Below, piece after piece: positions 15,866 through 23,867 of a stretch of DNA of 64,000 bases (the stretch's first letter is position 1; each line of letters starts with the position of its first letter). Under the pieces are notes generated by a model that was not told the DNA's origin, made no database searches, and saw only the letters and a list, made by a program, of their open reading frames with translations. Origin of the DNA: Breznakiella homolactica (GTDB taxonomy: Bacteria > Spirochaetota > Spirochaetia > Treponematales > Breznakiellaceae); assembly GCF_016616095.2 (NCBI RefSeq), contig NZ_CP067089.2:682001-746000 (forward strand), given 5' to 3'. The position numbers and the translations under genes were made by a program.

Positions 15866-18580
15866 TTTCTGGTTCAGGTTGAATACCCCGTCCCAGTTTT
15901 TTGCCGGCGGAGTTTTTTGGTACTTGATACAGCGGTTCAGATAAATACCCCCGGGGCCGTCATCAGGGTCATGGTCCAAAACTTTCCTGAAGGCGGCTTC
16001 CGCCCGGGACCAGTCCTTTGCCTCAAAAAAATCAAGGCCGCTGTGGAACAGGTCAGCTTTTTCCCGCAGGTAATCCGGCGCGTCATCCCGGAGTTCCAGA
16101 ATTTCGTGGAGCTGCACCGGTTCATGGATACCCACAACCCGGACCCGGTCGAGTCTGCGGGTGAGGATGCTCGGTCCGGCGTCCTGTACCGTGGTGTCCG
16201 AGGCGAGAATCCAGGTTCCGTATTGCTTATTCACCCCCTCGAGCCGGGCGGCAAGGTTTACGGCGTTTCCCATAATGGTATAATCCATCTTCTGTTCGGT
16301 ACCCATGTTTCCTACAACCATATTGCCGGTGTTGACACCGATCCTGGTCAGGAGCGGGGAAGGACTCAGCCCGTCGGCGATAAACCGGGTGTTCAGTTCC
16401 CGTTCCACCCGTTTCATGATAATTGCGGACCGGCACGCCTTGAGGGCGTGTTCGGGCAGGTCGATGGGCGCCCCGAAGAAGGCGATAATTGCGTCCCCTT
16501 CGTATTTGTCGATCGTTCCCCGTTCATCCAGCACAACATTGCTCATGGCGGAAAGGTACTGATTGAGGAGCCGTACCAGGTCTTCGGGATCGAGTTTTTC
16601 GGAAATCGTGGAGAATCCCTTTACGTCGGTAAAAATAGCGCTCATATACCGTTTCGATCCCCCCAGCTGCAGCCGGGAAGGATCGTTGAGGATTTCCTCA
16701 ACCACCGCGCCGGAAAGGTATGTGGAGAACGCCTTGCGGATAAAACTTTTTTCCTGTTCCGAACTGACAAAGGCGACAACCTCCCGGACCACCACCGCGA
16801 CAACCATTGCCAGGGTCGGCCCCAATGGCCCGAGAAAAATGCCCTTAACAATGAAAAGTACCAGGGAAAACCCGAAAATGAGCAGGGCCGTGCCGAAACC
16901 GAGTCCTGAGCGCATTCCGGGCCTGAATCCCCCGATGGCGATAATAACCAGCGGCACCAGAACCAGGGTGATCAGGATGCTCCACCATTGGCTCAGGGGA
17001 GTGATGAATGACTGGGACAGTATCGTATCGAGTACCACCGCGTGGGTTCCGACGTTTACATAATGGCCGTAGAAGGGATTTACCCCGATATCGGTGGTTC
17101 CCGTATCGGAACGGCCGATGATGCATAATTTCCCGGGAAGCATTTCCATGAGCCAGTTATGGGTGGTGGTAATCTCGTTGTAGCTGGAAACAATATTATC
17201 GGATAAGGTCCTGAGGTAGGCTGTTTCCTCGGCCAGCTCCGCCGCCGCTTCTGCGGAGAATTGGAGCTCCAGTTCCTGTATGAGCCGTTCCATGGCTTCC
17301 AGTTCAATAAACTCCTGGACCATATCCCGGTACGCCTGTTTCAGATACAGATATTCCTCAAAGTCCTCTTCGGAATTCTCCTCCACCGCGTACCTCCGGG
17401 CTTCGGTGATTCCATCCCGGCAAGCGGTTATATCCTGCAGGAGGAGGTAGATATAATAAAAGAAATCATCGTCCATGAGCTGGCTCCAATAGCCGAGGTC
17501 CGAGACATTGTAAAACAGGGAATAGAGGCTGTTCTCCGTTTCCTCCAGTTCGGAAAAATGGCCGAAGGAGATATGCTCATAGCTGTCCTCATAGGAGGTT
17601 TTCGGCCAGTCCAGGAGCATGGCTCCCTTTTCATCCAGGGGAATAAAAATATCCTGCACGGTGCCGTCGGGCATCTGCGCCCCCCGGATGGTCATCTTCC
17701 CCGGTTCCATGGCGATATCGGGATTGCCCATCATGTGAATCAGGGGGGCGAAAGCGAGCTGCAGGTACCAGTACCCGTCAACCCTCTGGGCAAGGTAGAT
17801 CCTTCTGCGGACCCCGTCATCGTCGATGGTCACGTTGGTATAGCCCGCGCCTTCCAGGGATTCCATAAACTGGGGAATAGGCGGAAGCACATCCGCGAGG
17901 GTGCTTTTGGGATAGTCATGGTCATTTTCAATGGGATAGGAAAACATTTCCTGGGCGTATATCCTGCGGTCCGCCTGCTCCTCCGGCAGGGGCAGGGCCT
18001 GAAGATTCAGGGTTCCCCAGGTACGGCCGAAAAGACGGGAGCTCTGGGACAGGTACTCGTCGTTGTCCCGGGCAAGGCCCTGGGTTTTCGTGTATAGATC
18101 ATCCCGCTGGGTGCTTATTATCCCGCTCAGTTCCCCGGAAAAATCCAGGGCGTCCTCCAGACTCAGCCGGCTGTCCCGCAGGGCGGTAAACAGCTCCGAT
18201 ACATAGGAGTCGATGGTGATAAAGCTTTGGTCAAAATCTTTTTTCAGAAGCTGCCTGAGGTATACGTCGTCGAGCCCCGCCGGACTTTCATCAATATATT
18301 CAATATCAAAAACCGCCGCGGTAACGCCGTATTCCTTGAGCCGGAGGAGTCCGTCTCCCATGACCGACCGGGGCCAGGGGAAAACCCCGATATGGGATAT
18401 GGCCTGGTCGTCCACATCGAGGAAAACCACCTGTTCAATCCGCTCCCGGCCGGGGCGGAACCGGAGAAATAGGTCGTATAAACGCTGTTCCGCGAACCGG
18501 AAAAATCCCGCGAAGTACAGCAAAGAAAACAGTACCGCGGATACGAAGGCGATAAGTATGGACCGATTCCGTAGTGTCAT
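15863..18580 (-). CDS. CHASE2-domain adenylate cyclase
   Basis: 905 aa. A membrane helix (~8-28) is followed by a large extracytoplasmic CHASE2 region (~35-495) starting RLYDLFLRFRPGRE and containing VVFLDVDDQAI and FPWPRSVMGDGL. Three helices follow (~505-590), then a class III cyclase domain (~640-820). The metal-binding Asp residues are in FTDVKGF (~651) and EGDAIIAFFGAP (~696); the Lys in DKYEGD and the Asp in MDYTIMGNAVNLAARLEG indicate ATP use. It should make cAMP in response to an envelope signal. A C-terminal TPR-like tail follows (~830-885). Start 18580 has GGGAGAGG upstream. The sensor region is enlarged by a helical, Glu-rich insertion (~380-460). It is divergent from a secreted/FecR/lipoprotein cluster. 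Confidence 0.93.
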   Translation of the reverse strand: MTLRNRSILIAFVSAVLFSLLYFAGFFRFAEQRLYDLFLRFRPGRERIEQVVFLDVDDQAISHIGVFPWPRSVMGDGLLRLKEYGVTAAVFDIEYIDESPAGLDDVYLRQLLKKDFDQSFITIDSYVSELFTALRDSRLSLEDALDFSGELSGIISTQRDDLYTKTQGLARDNDEYLSQSSRLFGRTWGTLNLQALPLPEEQADRRIYAQEMFSYPIENDHDYPKSTLADVLPPIPQFMESLEGAGYTNVTIDDDGVRRRIYLAQRVDGYWYLQLAFAPLIHMMGNPDIAMEPGKMTIRGAQMPDGTVQDIFIPLDEKGAMLLDWPKTSYEDSYEHISFGHFSELEETENSLYSLFYNVSDLGYWSQLMDDDFFYYIYLLLQDITACRDGITEARRYAVEENSEEDFEEYLYLKQAYRDMVQEFIELEAMERLIQELELQFSAEAAAELAEETAYLRTLSDNIVSSYNEITTTHNWLMEMLPGKLCIIGRSDTGTTDIGVNPFYGHYVNVGTHAVVLDTILSQSFITPLSQWWSILITLVLVPLVIIAIGGFRPGMRSGLGFGTALLIFGFSLVLFIVKGIFLGPLGPTLAMVVAVVVREVVAFVSSEQEKSFIRKAFSTYLSGAVVEEILNDPSRLQLGGSKRYMSAIFTDVKGFSTISEKLDPEDLVRLLNQYLSAMSNVVLDERGTIDKYEGDAIIAFFGAPIDLPEHALKACRSAIIMKRVERELNTRFIADGLSPSPLLTRIGVNTGNMVVGNMGTEQKMDYTIMGNAVNLAARLEGVNKQYGTWILASDTTVQDAGPSILTRRLDRVRVVGIHEPVQLHEILELRDDAPDYLREKADLFHSGLDFFEAKDWSRAEAAFRKVLDHDPDDGPGGIYLNRCIKYQKTPPAKNWDGVFNLNQK

Positions 18581-18607
18581 GGCCTCTCCCTGGCTATTCA
18601 ATTCATG

Positions 18608-18622
18608 TATAGTATTACTATA
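18608..18622. promoter_or_regulatory. Perfect 15-bp palindrome upstream of the cyclase
   Basis: TATAGTATTACTATA, two 7-bp arms around one base, lies 28 bp before the cyclase start and overlaps candidate -10 sequences on the minus strand (TACTAT or TATAGT, with TTGAAT further upstream). It is a candidate operator or palindromic -10 region. Confidence 0.45.
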
Positions 18623-18704
18623 TCGTACAGTACATTCAAAAAAAATGGTATGCTGGTTTTTTCCGCGGAATTCGGGTGTTTATACCAGACTTTTTTATTA
18701 AAAA

Positions 18705-18733
18705 TTGATAATATACCCGGAGGATGGTATAAT
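18705..18733 (+). promoter_or_regulatory. Promoter of the secreted protein/FecR/lipoprotein cluster
   Basis: TTGATA (18705-18710), a 17-nt spacer and a perfect TATAAT (18728-18733), about 40 nt before the ATG at 18775. It diverges from the cyclase promoter. Confidence 0.85.
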
Positions 18734-18774
18734 CGTACCAGATCCGTATTACTTGGTCCTATAGGAAGGATTGG

Positions 18775-19227
18775 ATGATGAAGAAATTTATCCTGCTGCT
18801 GCCTTTTGTTTTTTCGGTTTGTTTTGCCCATGCCCAAATAGCGGATGAACTGGACCTGCTTTTGAGCATTCCGGAAATATCCTATGCCATGGCCGCCCGG
18901 TTTGTTCTGTCCGCCGCGGATATCCTCCCCGAGGATGCCCGGGAAGTGGATGCCTTCCGGGAAGCGGACCAGCGGGGATGGGTTCCCGTCAAGGCTGAAC
19001 CGAGCACCCATATTACCCTGGGAGGGCTTTCCCTGCTGCTGATGGAAGCCTTCGATATCAAGGGCGGGCTCATGTACACAATTATCCCGAGCCGGCGGTA
19101 CGCCTACCGGGAAATGCTGTATAAGCAATGTATCCAGGGACGGACCGATCCATCCCAGACTGTTTCGGGAGAACGGTTTATTAATATCCTAGGCCGGGTT
19201 CTGACCTATGTTGGAGAAGAAGTATGA
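18775..19227 (+). CDS. Small secreted protein of unknown function
   Basis: 150 aa with an N-terminal signal peptide (MMKKFILLLPFVFSVCFAHA, cleavage after AHA). The remainder is a compact, mostly helical sequence with no cysteine-rich, lipobox or catalytic signature that I recognise. GGAAGGA precedes the start. Its stop overlaps the start of the next gene (ATGA), so it is co-translated with the predicted outer-membrane protein. It is the first gene of a cluster divergent from the adenylate cyclase, which suggests an envelope role, but no function can be assigned. Confidence 0.8.
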   Translation: MMKKFILLLPFVFSVCFAHAQIADELDLLLSIPEISYAMAARFVLSAADILPEDAREVDAFREADQRGWVPVKAEPSTHITLGGLSLLLMEAFDIKGGLMYTIIPSRRYAYREMLYKQCIQGRTDPSQTVSGERFINILGRVLTYVGEEV

Positions 19228-20408
19228 AGAAGCTGCCCTTCCTTTTGTTTTGCCTGCTCTGTTCCGGTACTCTTTTTGCATGGGACTACGGTCTGGTCCT
19301 GAACCAAACCCCTAAGTACACCCACGACGGATTTGAATACGTCGGAACCTTCACCCCCTGGGTCTCGGCCCTGTTCGGCGACAATATCGATCTGTACGTA
19401 TCGGGGTTTATTAAACTCAAGTACGAAGACGATGAATTTTCGTTTATTCCCGACCTTGGCCGGACCGAGGTCCTTTACCGGCATTCATCGGGCATGACCC
19501 TGGGCGCCGGCCGCATGGACTACATGGACCCGGCGGGGATGGTCGCCTCCGGGTTGTACGACGGGTTTTCCGGCAATTTCCGGTTCGGAAACGGGCTGTC
19601 TTTCCGGGCAAACGCGTTATATTCCGGACTGGTCAATAAGAAAAACGCCGAAATCGTACTCAGTCCGGCCGATGCGGACGATTTCGCCGATGACGACCGG
19701 TTTTTAGCCCCCTCCCGGGCGCTGGCCAGCGGCATTCTGACCATTCCCGGTCTCTTTGGGGTTCATAATGAACTCTCAGTCGGCCTGATCGGGCAGTTTG
19801 ACCTCGGTTTCGACGATATCTGGTACCATTCCCAGTATCTGTCCGTTAATTACGATTTCAACAGGGTCCGGAACCTTGAACTGAGCCTGGATCTGTCCGC
19901 GGCTCTGGCGGAGTATTCCTTTGAGGATGAAACGGAACTGGAATTCACCGCCGCGGCGTCCCTGGAAGCTCTCTACCGGCTCCCGGTGTCGCGGCCCGCG
20001 AGCGTCTTCGCGGGAGTCCGATGGGCTTCGGGCGACAGCGGCCCCTTTTCGCCGTATAAACCGGTAAATGTACTGTCCCAGGGGAAAGTCTTTACCCCCA
20101 ATCTTTCGGGGCTGACGAAGATCAACCTCGGCGCCGGGGTCCGGGTTACCGAAAAAATATACACCGAACTCCTGGCGAATTATTTCCTCAGGACCGATAT
20201 GACCACCGTAAGCGATGAGGATATCGATCCCGACTCCGATTCCTATGCCCTGGGAGGCGAGATCTATGCTTCCCTGATCTGGGCGCCGGTTTCGGATGTG
20301 TCCTTTATCCTCGGCGGCGGGGCGTTCCTTCCGCAGCTTGGGGATGCTTTCGTTTCCGACGCGGATGTTCAGTGGCTGGTATCTCTGGCCGTGGTTCTTT
20401 CGCTGTAA
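19224..20408 (+). CDS. Predicted outer-membrane beta-barrel protein
   Basis: 394 aa with a signal peptide (MKKLPFLLFCLLCSGTLFA). Alternating hydrophobic/polar strands with many aromatic and Gly/Asp turns run through its whole length, for example YGLVLNQTPKYTHDGFEYVG and GAGVRVTEKIYTELLANYFL. The last strand ends WLVSLAVVLSL. This pattern suits an outer-membrane barrel; no named family is recognised. It overlaps the upstream secreted protein gene by 4 nt and precedes a FecR-domain gene by 31 nt. Confidence 0.7.
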   Translation: MKKLPFLLFCLLCSGTLFAWDYGLVLNQTPKYTHDGFEYVGTFTPWVSALFGDNIDLYVSGFIKLKYEDDEFSFIPDLGRTEVLYRHSSGMTLGAGRMDYMDPAGMVASGLYDGFSGNFRFGNGLSFRANALYSGLVNKKNAEIVLSPADADDFADDDRFLAPSRALASGILTIPGLFGVHNELSVGLIGQFDLGFDDIWYHSQYLSVNYDFNRVRNLELSLDLSAALAEYSFEDETELEFTAAASLEALYRLPVSRPASVFAGVRWASGDSGPFSPYKPVNVLSQGKVFTPNLSGLTKINLGAGVRVTEKIYTELLANYFLRTDMTTVSDEDIDPDSDSYALGGEIYASLIWAPVSDVSFILGGGAFLPQLGDAFVSDADVQWLVSLAVVLSL

Positions 20409-20439
20409 CAGATAAAAATAGAAGATTAAGGAGAGATGT

Positions 20440-21108
20440 ATGAAGAAAATTATTGCCTTTTTAACGGTCGCTTTGACCGCCGCAGCTCTTTTTGCCCAGG
20501 AACCCGCCGCTTCGGTCAGGGAAGTAAGCGGCAAGGTTGAGATAAAGGCGCCGGGTTCGGCAAACTGGGTAGCCGCGGCTCCGGGAATGCGGCTGTCCAG
20601 GGATACAATTGTTTCAACGGGCTTTAAAAGCACCGCCCAGATTACCCTGGGGGATTCGGTTCTCACGGTCAAACCCCTGACCCGCCTTACCCTGGCGGAA
20701 CTGAGCAGTTCCGGCGATACCGAGCAGGTCCGGGTTAATCTCGCCGCGGGAAGAGTCCGGGCCGACGTAAATCCCCCCGCGGGCCGGCGGACCGATTTTA
20801 CCGTCCGCAGCCCCTCTGCGACCGCATCGGTGCGGGGAACCTCCTTTGATTTCGATTCCGACCGCCTGACGGTATTCGGCGGTACGGTTTCATTTACCGC
20901 CGGCGGCGGGAATGAAGTTTTGGTGGACCAGGGCGGATCAACCTTTATCAACGCCGATGGCCAGGCTGTGTCCCCCAACGCGGTTGCGGCGGCTAACGCG
21001 GCTCCCCAGCTGCCCTTGGGCGCTTCCCAGCGGGATATCAACGCCGCTACCTCAGCCCCGTCAAAAGTCGGCCAGTCTGGTTCCATCACCGTGGAAGTAC
21101 AGTGGTAA
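20440..21108 (+). CDS. FecR-domain secreted protein
   Basis: 222 aa. A signal peptide (MKKIIAFLTVALTAAALFA) is followed by a FecR-type domain at ~25-135 with VREVSGKVEIKAPGSANWVA, GMRLSRDTIVSTGFKSTAQI and VNLAAGRVRADVNPPAG, the usual landmarks. The C-terminus (~165-222) is Ala/Pro/Ser-rich. FecR domains often transmit envelope signals. Unlike classic FecR, this protein has no cytoplasmic sigma-binding part, and no ECF sigma gene is nearby. The nearby CHASE2 cyclase is a plausible partner. AAGGAGAG precedes the start. Confidence 0.88.
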   Translation: MKKIIAFLTVALTAAALFAQEPAASVREVSGKVEIKAPGSANWVAAAPGMRLSRDTIVSTGFKSTAQITLGDSVLTVKPLTRLTLAELSSSGDTEQVRVNLAAGRVRADVNPPAGRRTDFTVRSPSATASVRGTSFDFDSDRLTVFGGTVSFTAGGGNEVLVDQGGSTFINADGQAVSPNAVAAANAAPQLPLGASQRDINAATSAPSKVGQSGSITVEVQW

Positions 21109-21139
21109 AAATTAAAATGTAAACTGCGGAGGATAAGTA

Positions 21140-22474
21140 ATGAAAAAAATTACTTTATATACAGCGCTGCTGATTACAGTAACGGCCCTTCTTGTGTCCT
21201 GCGGTATGTTTTTCGACAACCAGGCCAGTGATGAAGGAACCGTCCGGATAACGCTGGGAACGGCCGAGGGCCGTGCTTTGGGTGATCCCGCTTCCGCGCA
21301 GCTTCCCGTGTTTTCCCGGGTCATTCTCTACGCGAAGCAGAACGGCAAAACCGTCCGTTCCGGCTCTTTCTCCGGCGGGAACTCATCATTTTCCATGTCC
21401 GTACCCTACGGGAGCGGCTACGAAATTGAGCTGTTCGCCGTGGTGGACCAGTCGAAAAACCCGACGGTTCCCGCCATTGTTAAAGCCTACGGCGGCCGGG
21501 TAAAGAATATCTCGGTAAACCAGGCGGAAATAGAACCCCTTATCATTGACCTGTCCGTGTCGGAAACCGCGATAATGCGGCATTACCTGGGGTTATCCAA
21601 TCTTGAACTGCAGTATTCCCCTGATGGGTCAACCATGGAAACGATATTCGATTTTGGATCGGCATCTATGATGGGTTTCCCCTATACCATTGACCAGTAC
21701 GGCAGAATCCTGACCATGCAGGGAGATACAATAACCCGTTACGACGGCAGGGCGGGGGCAGGAGACGTAATCTTCGATTCCTCTTCTACCTTTGTTCCTC
21801 CGCTTATTTCGAATATGACGGAACTTGTCTATGACGGTACCAGGAACTGTCTCATATATCTTTCCAACACCACCGATATCGAGTACTGGCTTTTTGATTA
21901 TCCCGGCGAATCCGATGATTTTGATGTAAATACATCCCTTGACCTGCCGCCTAATATTCCCCTCGCGGTGGACCGGGACGGATACCTGTACGGAGTCTTT
22001 TCGAGCGGCGGCGGGATCTATGTGCTCAAACTCGAGGTTACCGGCCCCCGGGACGACTATGAGATCCGGGATGTGAGCCGTTTCAGTCTTACGGCTAACG
22101 GAATTGTGGATCCCAGCAAGTTACGTGTCGTAAACGATGTTCTCCTGATCATTGGGCGTGAAGCTGCCGATCCCGGCGCGGAATTCCCGAGCCTGTTCGC
22201 CGTTGACTGCGGCACCATGAAGCTGAAGTGGTCTTCAATAAGCTCAAAAGAGTACCCGCAGATCAAGAACACGGATGCGGTTGGGACGCTTCCCCTGGGG
22301 GAAATGGACCCATCTGTTTACGCGTTCCCCGCGGGCTGGACCCGGGACGCGGTGTATATCCAGGACCGTGTCACAATTATAAACAGTACCTCACTTGACG
22401 ATTATTACAGGGTCGTGGAGATTGATATAAATTCAGGAAAAATCAGAAGGAGCCATTTTATCACGCTCAATTAA
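21140..22474 (+). CDS. Lipoprotein with predicted propeller-like repeats, paralogue 1
   Basis: 444 aa with a lipoprotein signal peptide ending in lipobox LLVSC (Cys ~21). Residues ~30-145 form a beta-rich domain with NGKTVRSGSF, SVPYGSGYEIELFAVVD and VKAYGGRVKNISVN. The remainder (~150-440) has repeated strands with DQYGRILTMQGD, DRDGYLYGVFSSGGGIYVLK and similar, suggesting a beta-propeller. The next gene is a tandem paralogue with the same layout. GGAGGATAAGTA precedes the ATG. The function is unknown; a cell-surface or periplasmic recognition role is plausible. Confidence 0.8.
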   Translation: MKKITLYTALLITVTALLVSCGMFFDNQASDEGTVRITLGTAEGRALGDPASAQLPVFSRVILYAKQNGKTVRSGSFSGGNSSFSMSVPYGSGYEIELFAVVDQSKNPTVPAIVKAYGGRVKNISVNQAEIEPLIIDLSVSETAIMRHYLGLSNLELQYSPDGSTMETIFDFGSASMMGFPYTIDQYGRILTMQGDTITRYDGRAGAGDVIFDSSSTFVPPLISNMTELVYDGTRNCLIYLSNTTDIEYWLFDYPGESDDFDVNTSLDLPPNIPLAVDRDGYLYGVFSSGGGIYVLKLEVTGPRDDYEIRDVSRFSLTANGIVDPSKLRVVNDVLLIIGREAADPGAEFPSLFAVDCGTMKLKWSSISSKEYPQIKNTDAVGTLPLGEMDPSVYAFPAGWTRDAVYIQDRVTIINSTSLDDYYRVVEIDINSGKIRRSHFITLN

Positions 22475-22508
22475 TACGCCCTAGCAGCGGAGCTGCGGGA
22501 GGCAAACC

Positions 22509-23867
22509 ATGAAGAAAAACGGGTTTTATTCGTTGGTTGTTATGGCGGGGATCGTATTCCTGGCATCCTGCAGCATGTTTTTCAGCAAAGAGAACGGTAC
22601 CCAGGGTACTCTCCGTATATCCTTTGGAGAAGACCGGTCCCGCAGTGTGGCCGGTCCTCCTTCGGAAGAGCGGCCCGCCTTTTCGGGAATTACCGTTTCC
22701 GTGTCCCGGAACGGAAAGACGGTGCTGTCACGGACCTTTCAGGGGAGCGCTTCGGAATTATCCCTGGCGGTTCCCTACGGTTCGGGGTACGACATTGATG
22801 TGTACGCCGTACTGGATCCTTCCGGGGATCCGCCGGTTGTTTTCGCCAGGGCCTACGGCGGCATTATCCGGGATGTGGCGGTGAATAAACCCGAAACATC
22901 CCTTACAATGGATCTGCGTGTACGGGATACGGCGCTGATCGTGGCCGAGTACAATGAACTAACCTACAACTATGAGTATTACTATTCCCGGGATTTAATT
23001 AACAAACTTCCTATTTCTGCTTTATCCGAACCGGCGCCGCCTTTTGCTTTTGTTTTTGACAGCTACGGCAGGCTCTTTAATCTGGCCTCCGGCGCTATCG
23101 GCGATCTGCAGCGGTTCTCCGGCGGCAGCGATTTTATTTCCATACAGGTACCGGTTATGGCCAGCTCTTTGGCGTACGCCTTCGATCCCCACCGGCGGTG
23201 GATGTGGTTTCTGGAAAACGGCAGCCTCAGCGCTTTGGACCTTACCCGGGACTATCAGCGGGATTCCTTTGGGTATTACCAAGGCGCTCTCGGTCCGGCT
23301 GTTTCCCTGGCGGGGGGTAATTACAGCCTCCGGGCATTCGCGGCGGATCATGAGGGATACATCTACCTCTGTGAGTTTCAGAATACTTCGGGATCCACTC
23401 TCTGGATTACTATTGTCAAATATGAGTTACGGGAAGCCGGCGGTTCCTATTCGCTCCGGGAAGTCCGGCGTCTGGCCCAGCCGCTGATGGATGCTGAGGC
23501 CATCCAGGCGGTGGACGGAACCCTCGTTGCCTATTGTCTTATGCCCTATACCACTGAAGGGGTCTGGAATTTTATCGCCATTGATACGGATTCCATGACC
23601 ATTAAATGGGAAGGGGCCGTACCCGAAGGCGGGGAGTATACGCCCTTTGTGCTTGACCGGCATATGGAAAACGGATCCACGCTGCCGCTGATGGCGGCCA
23701 AGACCATGGCCGGCTGGTCCAGGGAAAAAACATACATCCAGGACAGCGGATCTTATTTTATCGGCAGCCAGCTTTTTGATTACCAGCGGATCGCGGAACT
23801 GGACCTGGAATCCGGGAAGATAACCGGCAGCTATCTTGTTGAGAAACAAGCGAGCGCCACACCGTAA
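22509..23867 (+). CDS. Lipoprotein with predicted propeller-like repeats, paralogue 2
   Basis: 452 aa with a lipobox ending FLASC. It shares with the preceding gene the N-terminal domain (NGKTVLSRTF, AVPYGSGYDIDVYAVLD, ARAYGGIIRDVAVN) and the propeller-like remainder (DSYGRLFNLASG, DHEGYIYLCEFQ). Both end with a GWxRxxxYIQD segment and a LD/EIDxxSGKI segment. The two diverge considerably elsewhere, so the duplication is old. A short GC-rich stretch with GCGGGAGG ribosome site precedes the start. The stop codon abuts the stop of the convergent lnt gene. Confidence 0.8.
   Translation: MKKNGFYSLVVMAGIVFLASCSMFFSKENGTQGTLRISFGEDRSRSVAGPPSEERPAFSGITVSVSRNGKTVLSRTFQGSASELSLAVPYGSGYDIDVYAVLDPSGDPPVVFARAYGGIIRDVAVNKPETSLTMDLRVRDTALIVAEYNELTYNYEYYYSRDLINKLPISALSEPAPPFAFVFDSYGRLFNLASGAIGDLQRFSGGSDFISIQVPVMASSLAYAFDPHRRWMWFLENGSLSALDLTRDYQRDSFGYYQGALGPAVSLAGGNYSLRAFAADHEGYIYLCEFQNTSGSTLWITIVKYELREAGGSYSLREVRRLAQPLMDAEAIQAVDGTLVAYCLMPYTTEGVWNFIAIDTDSMTIKWEGAVPEGGEYTPFVLDRHMENGSTLPLMAAKTMAGWSREKTYIQDSGSYFIGSQLFDYQRIAELDLESGKITGSYLVEKQASATP

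Noticed and set aside
22484-22497. AGCAGCGGAGCTGC stem between the two lipoprotein genes
   Set aside because: A short GC stem with no T-run, directly before the ribosome site. It begins like the TAGCAGGGG repeat but diverges after 6 bases.
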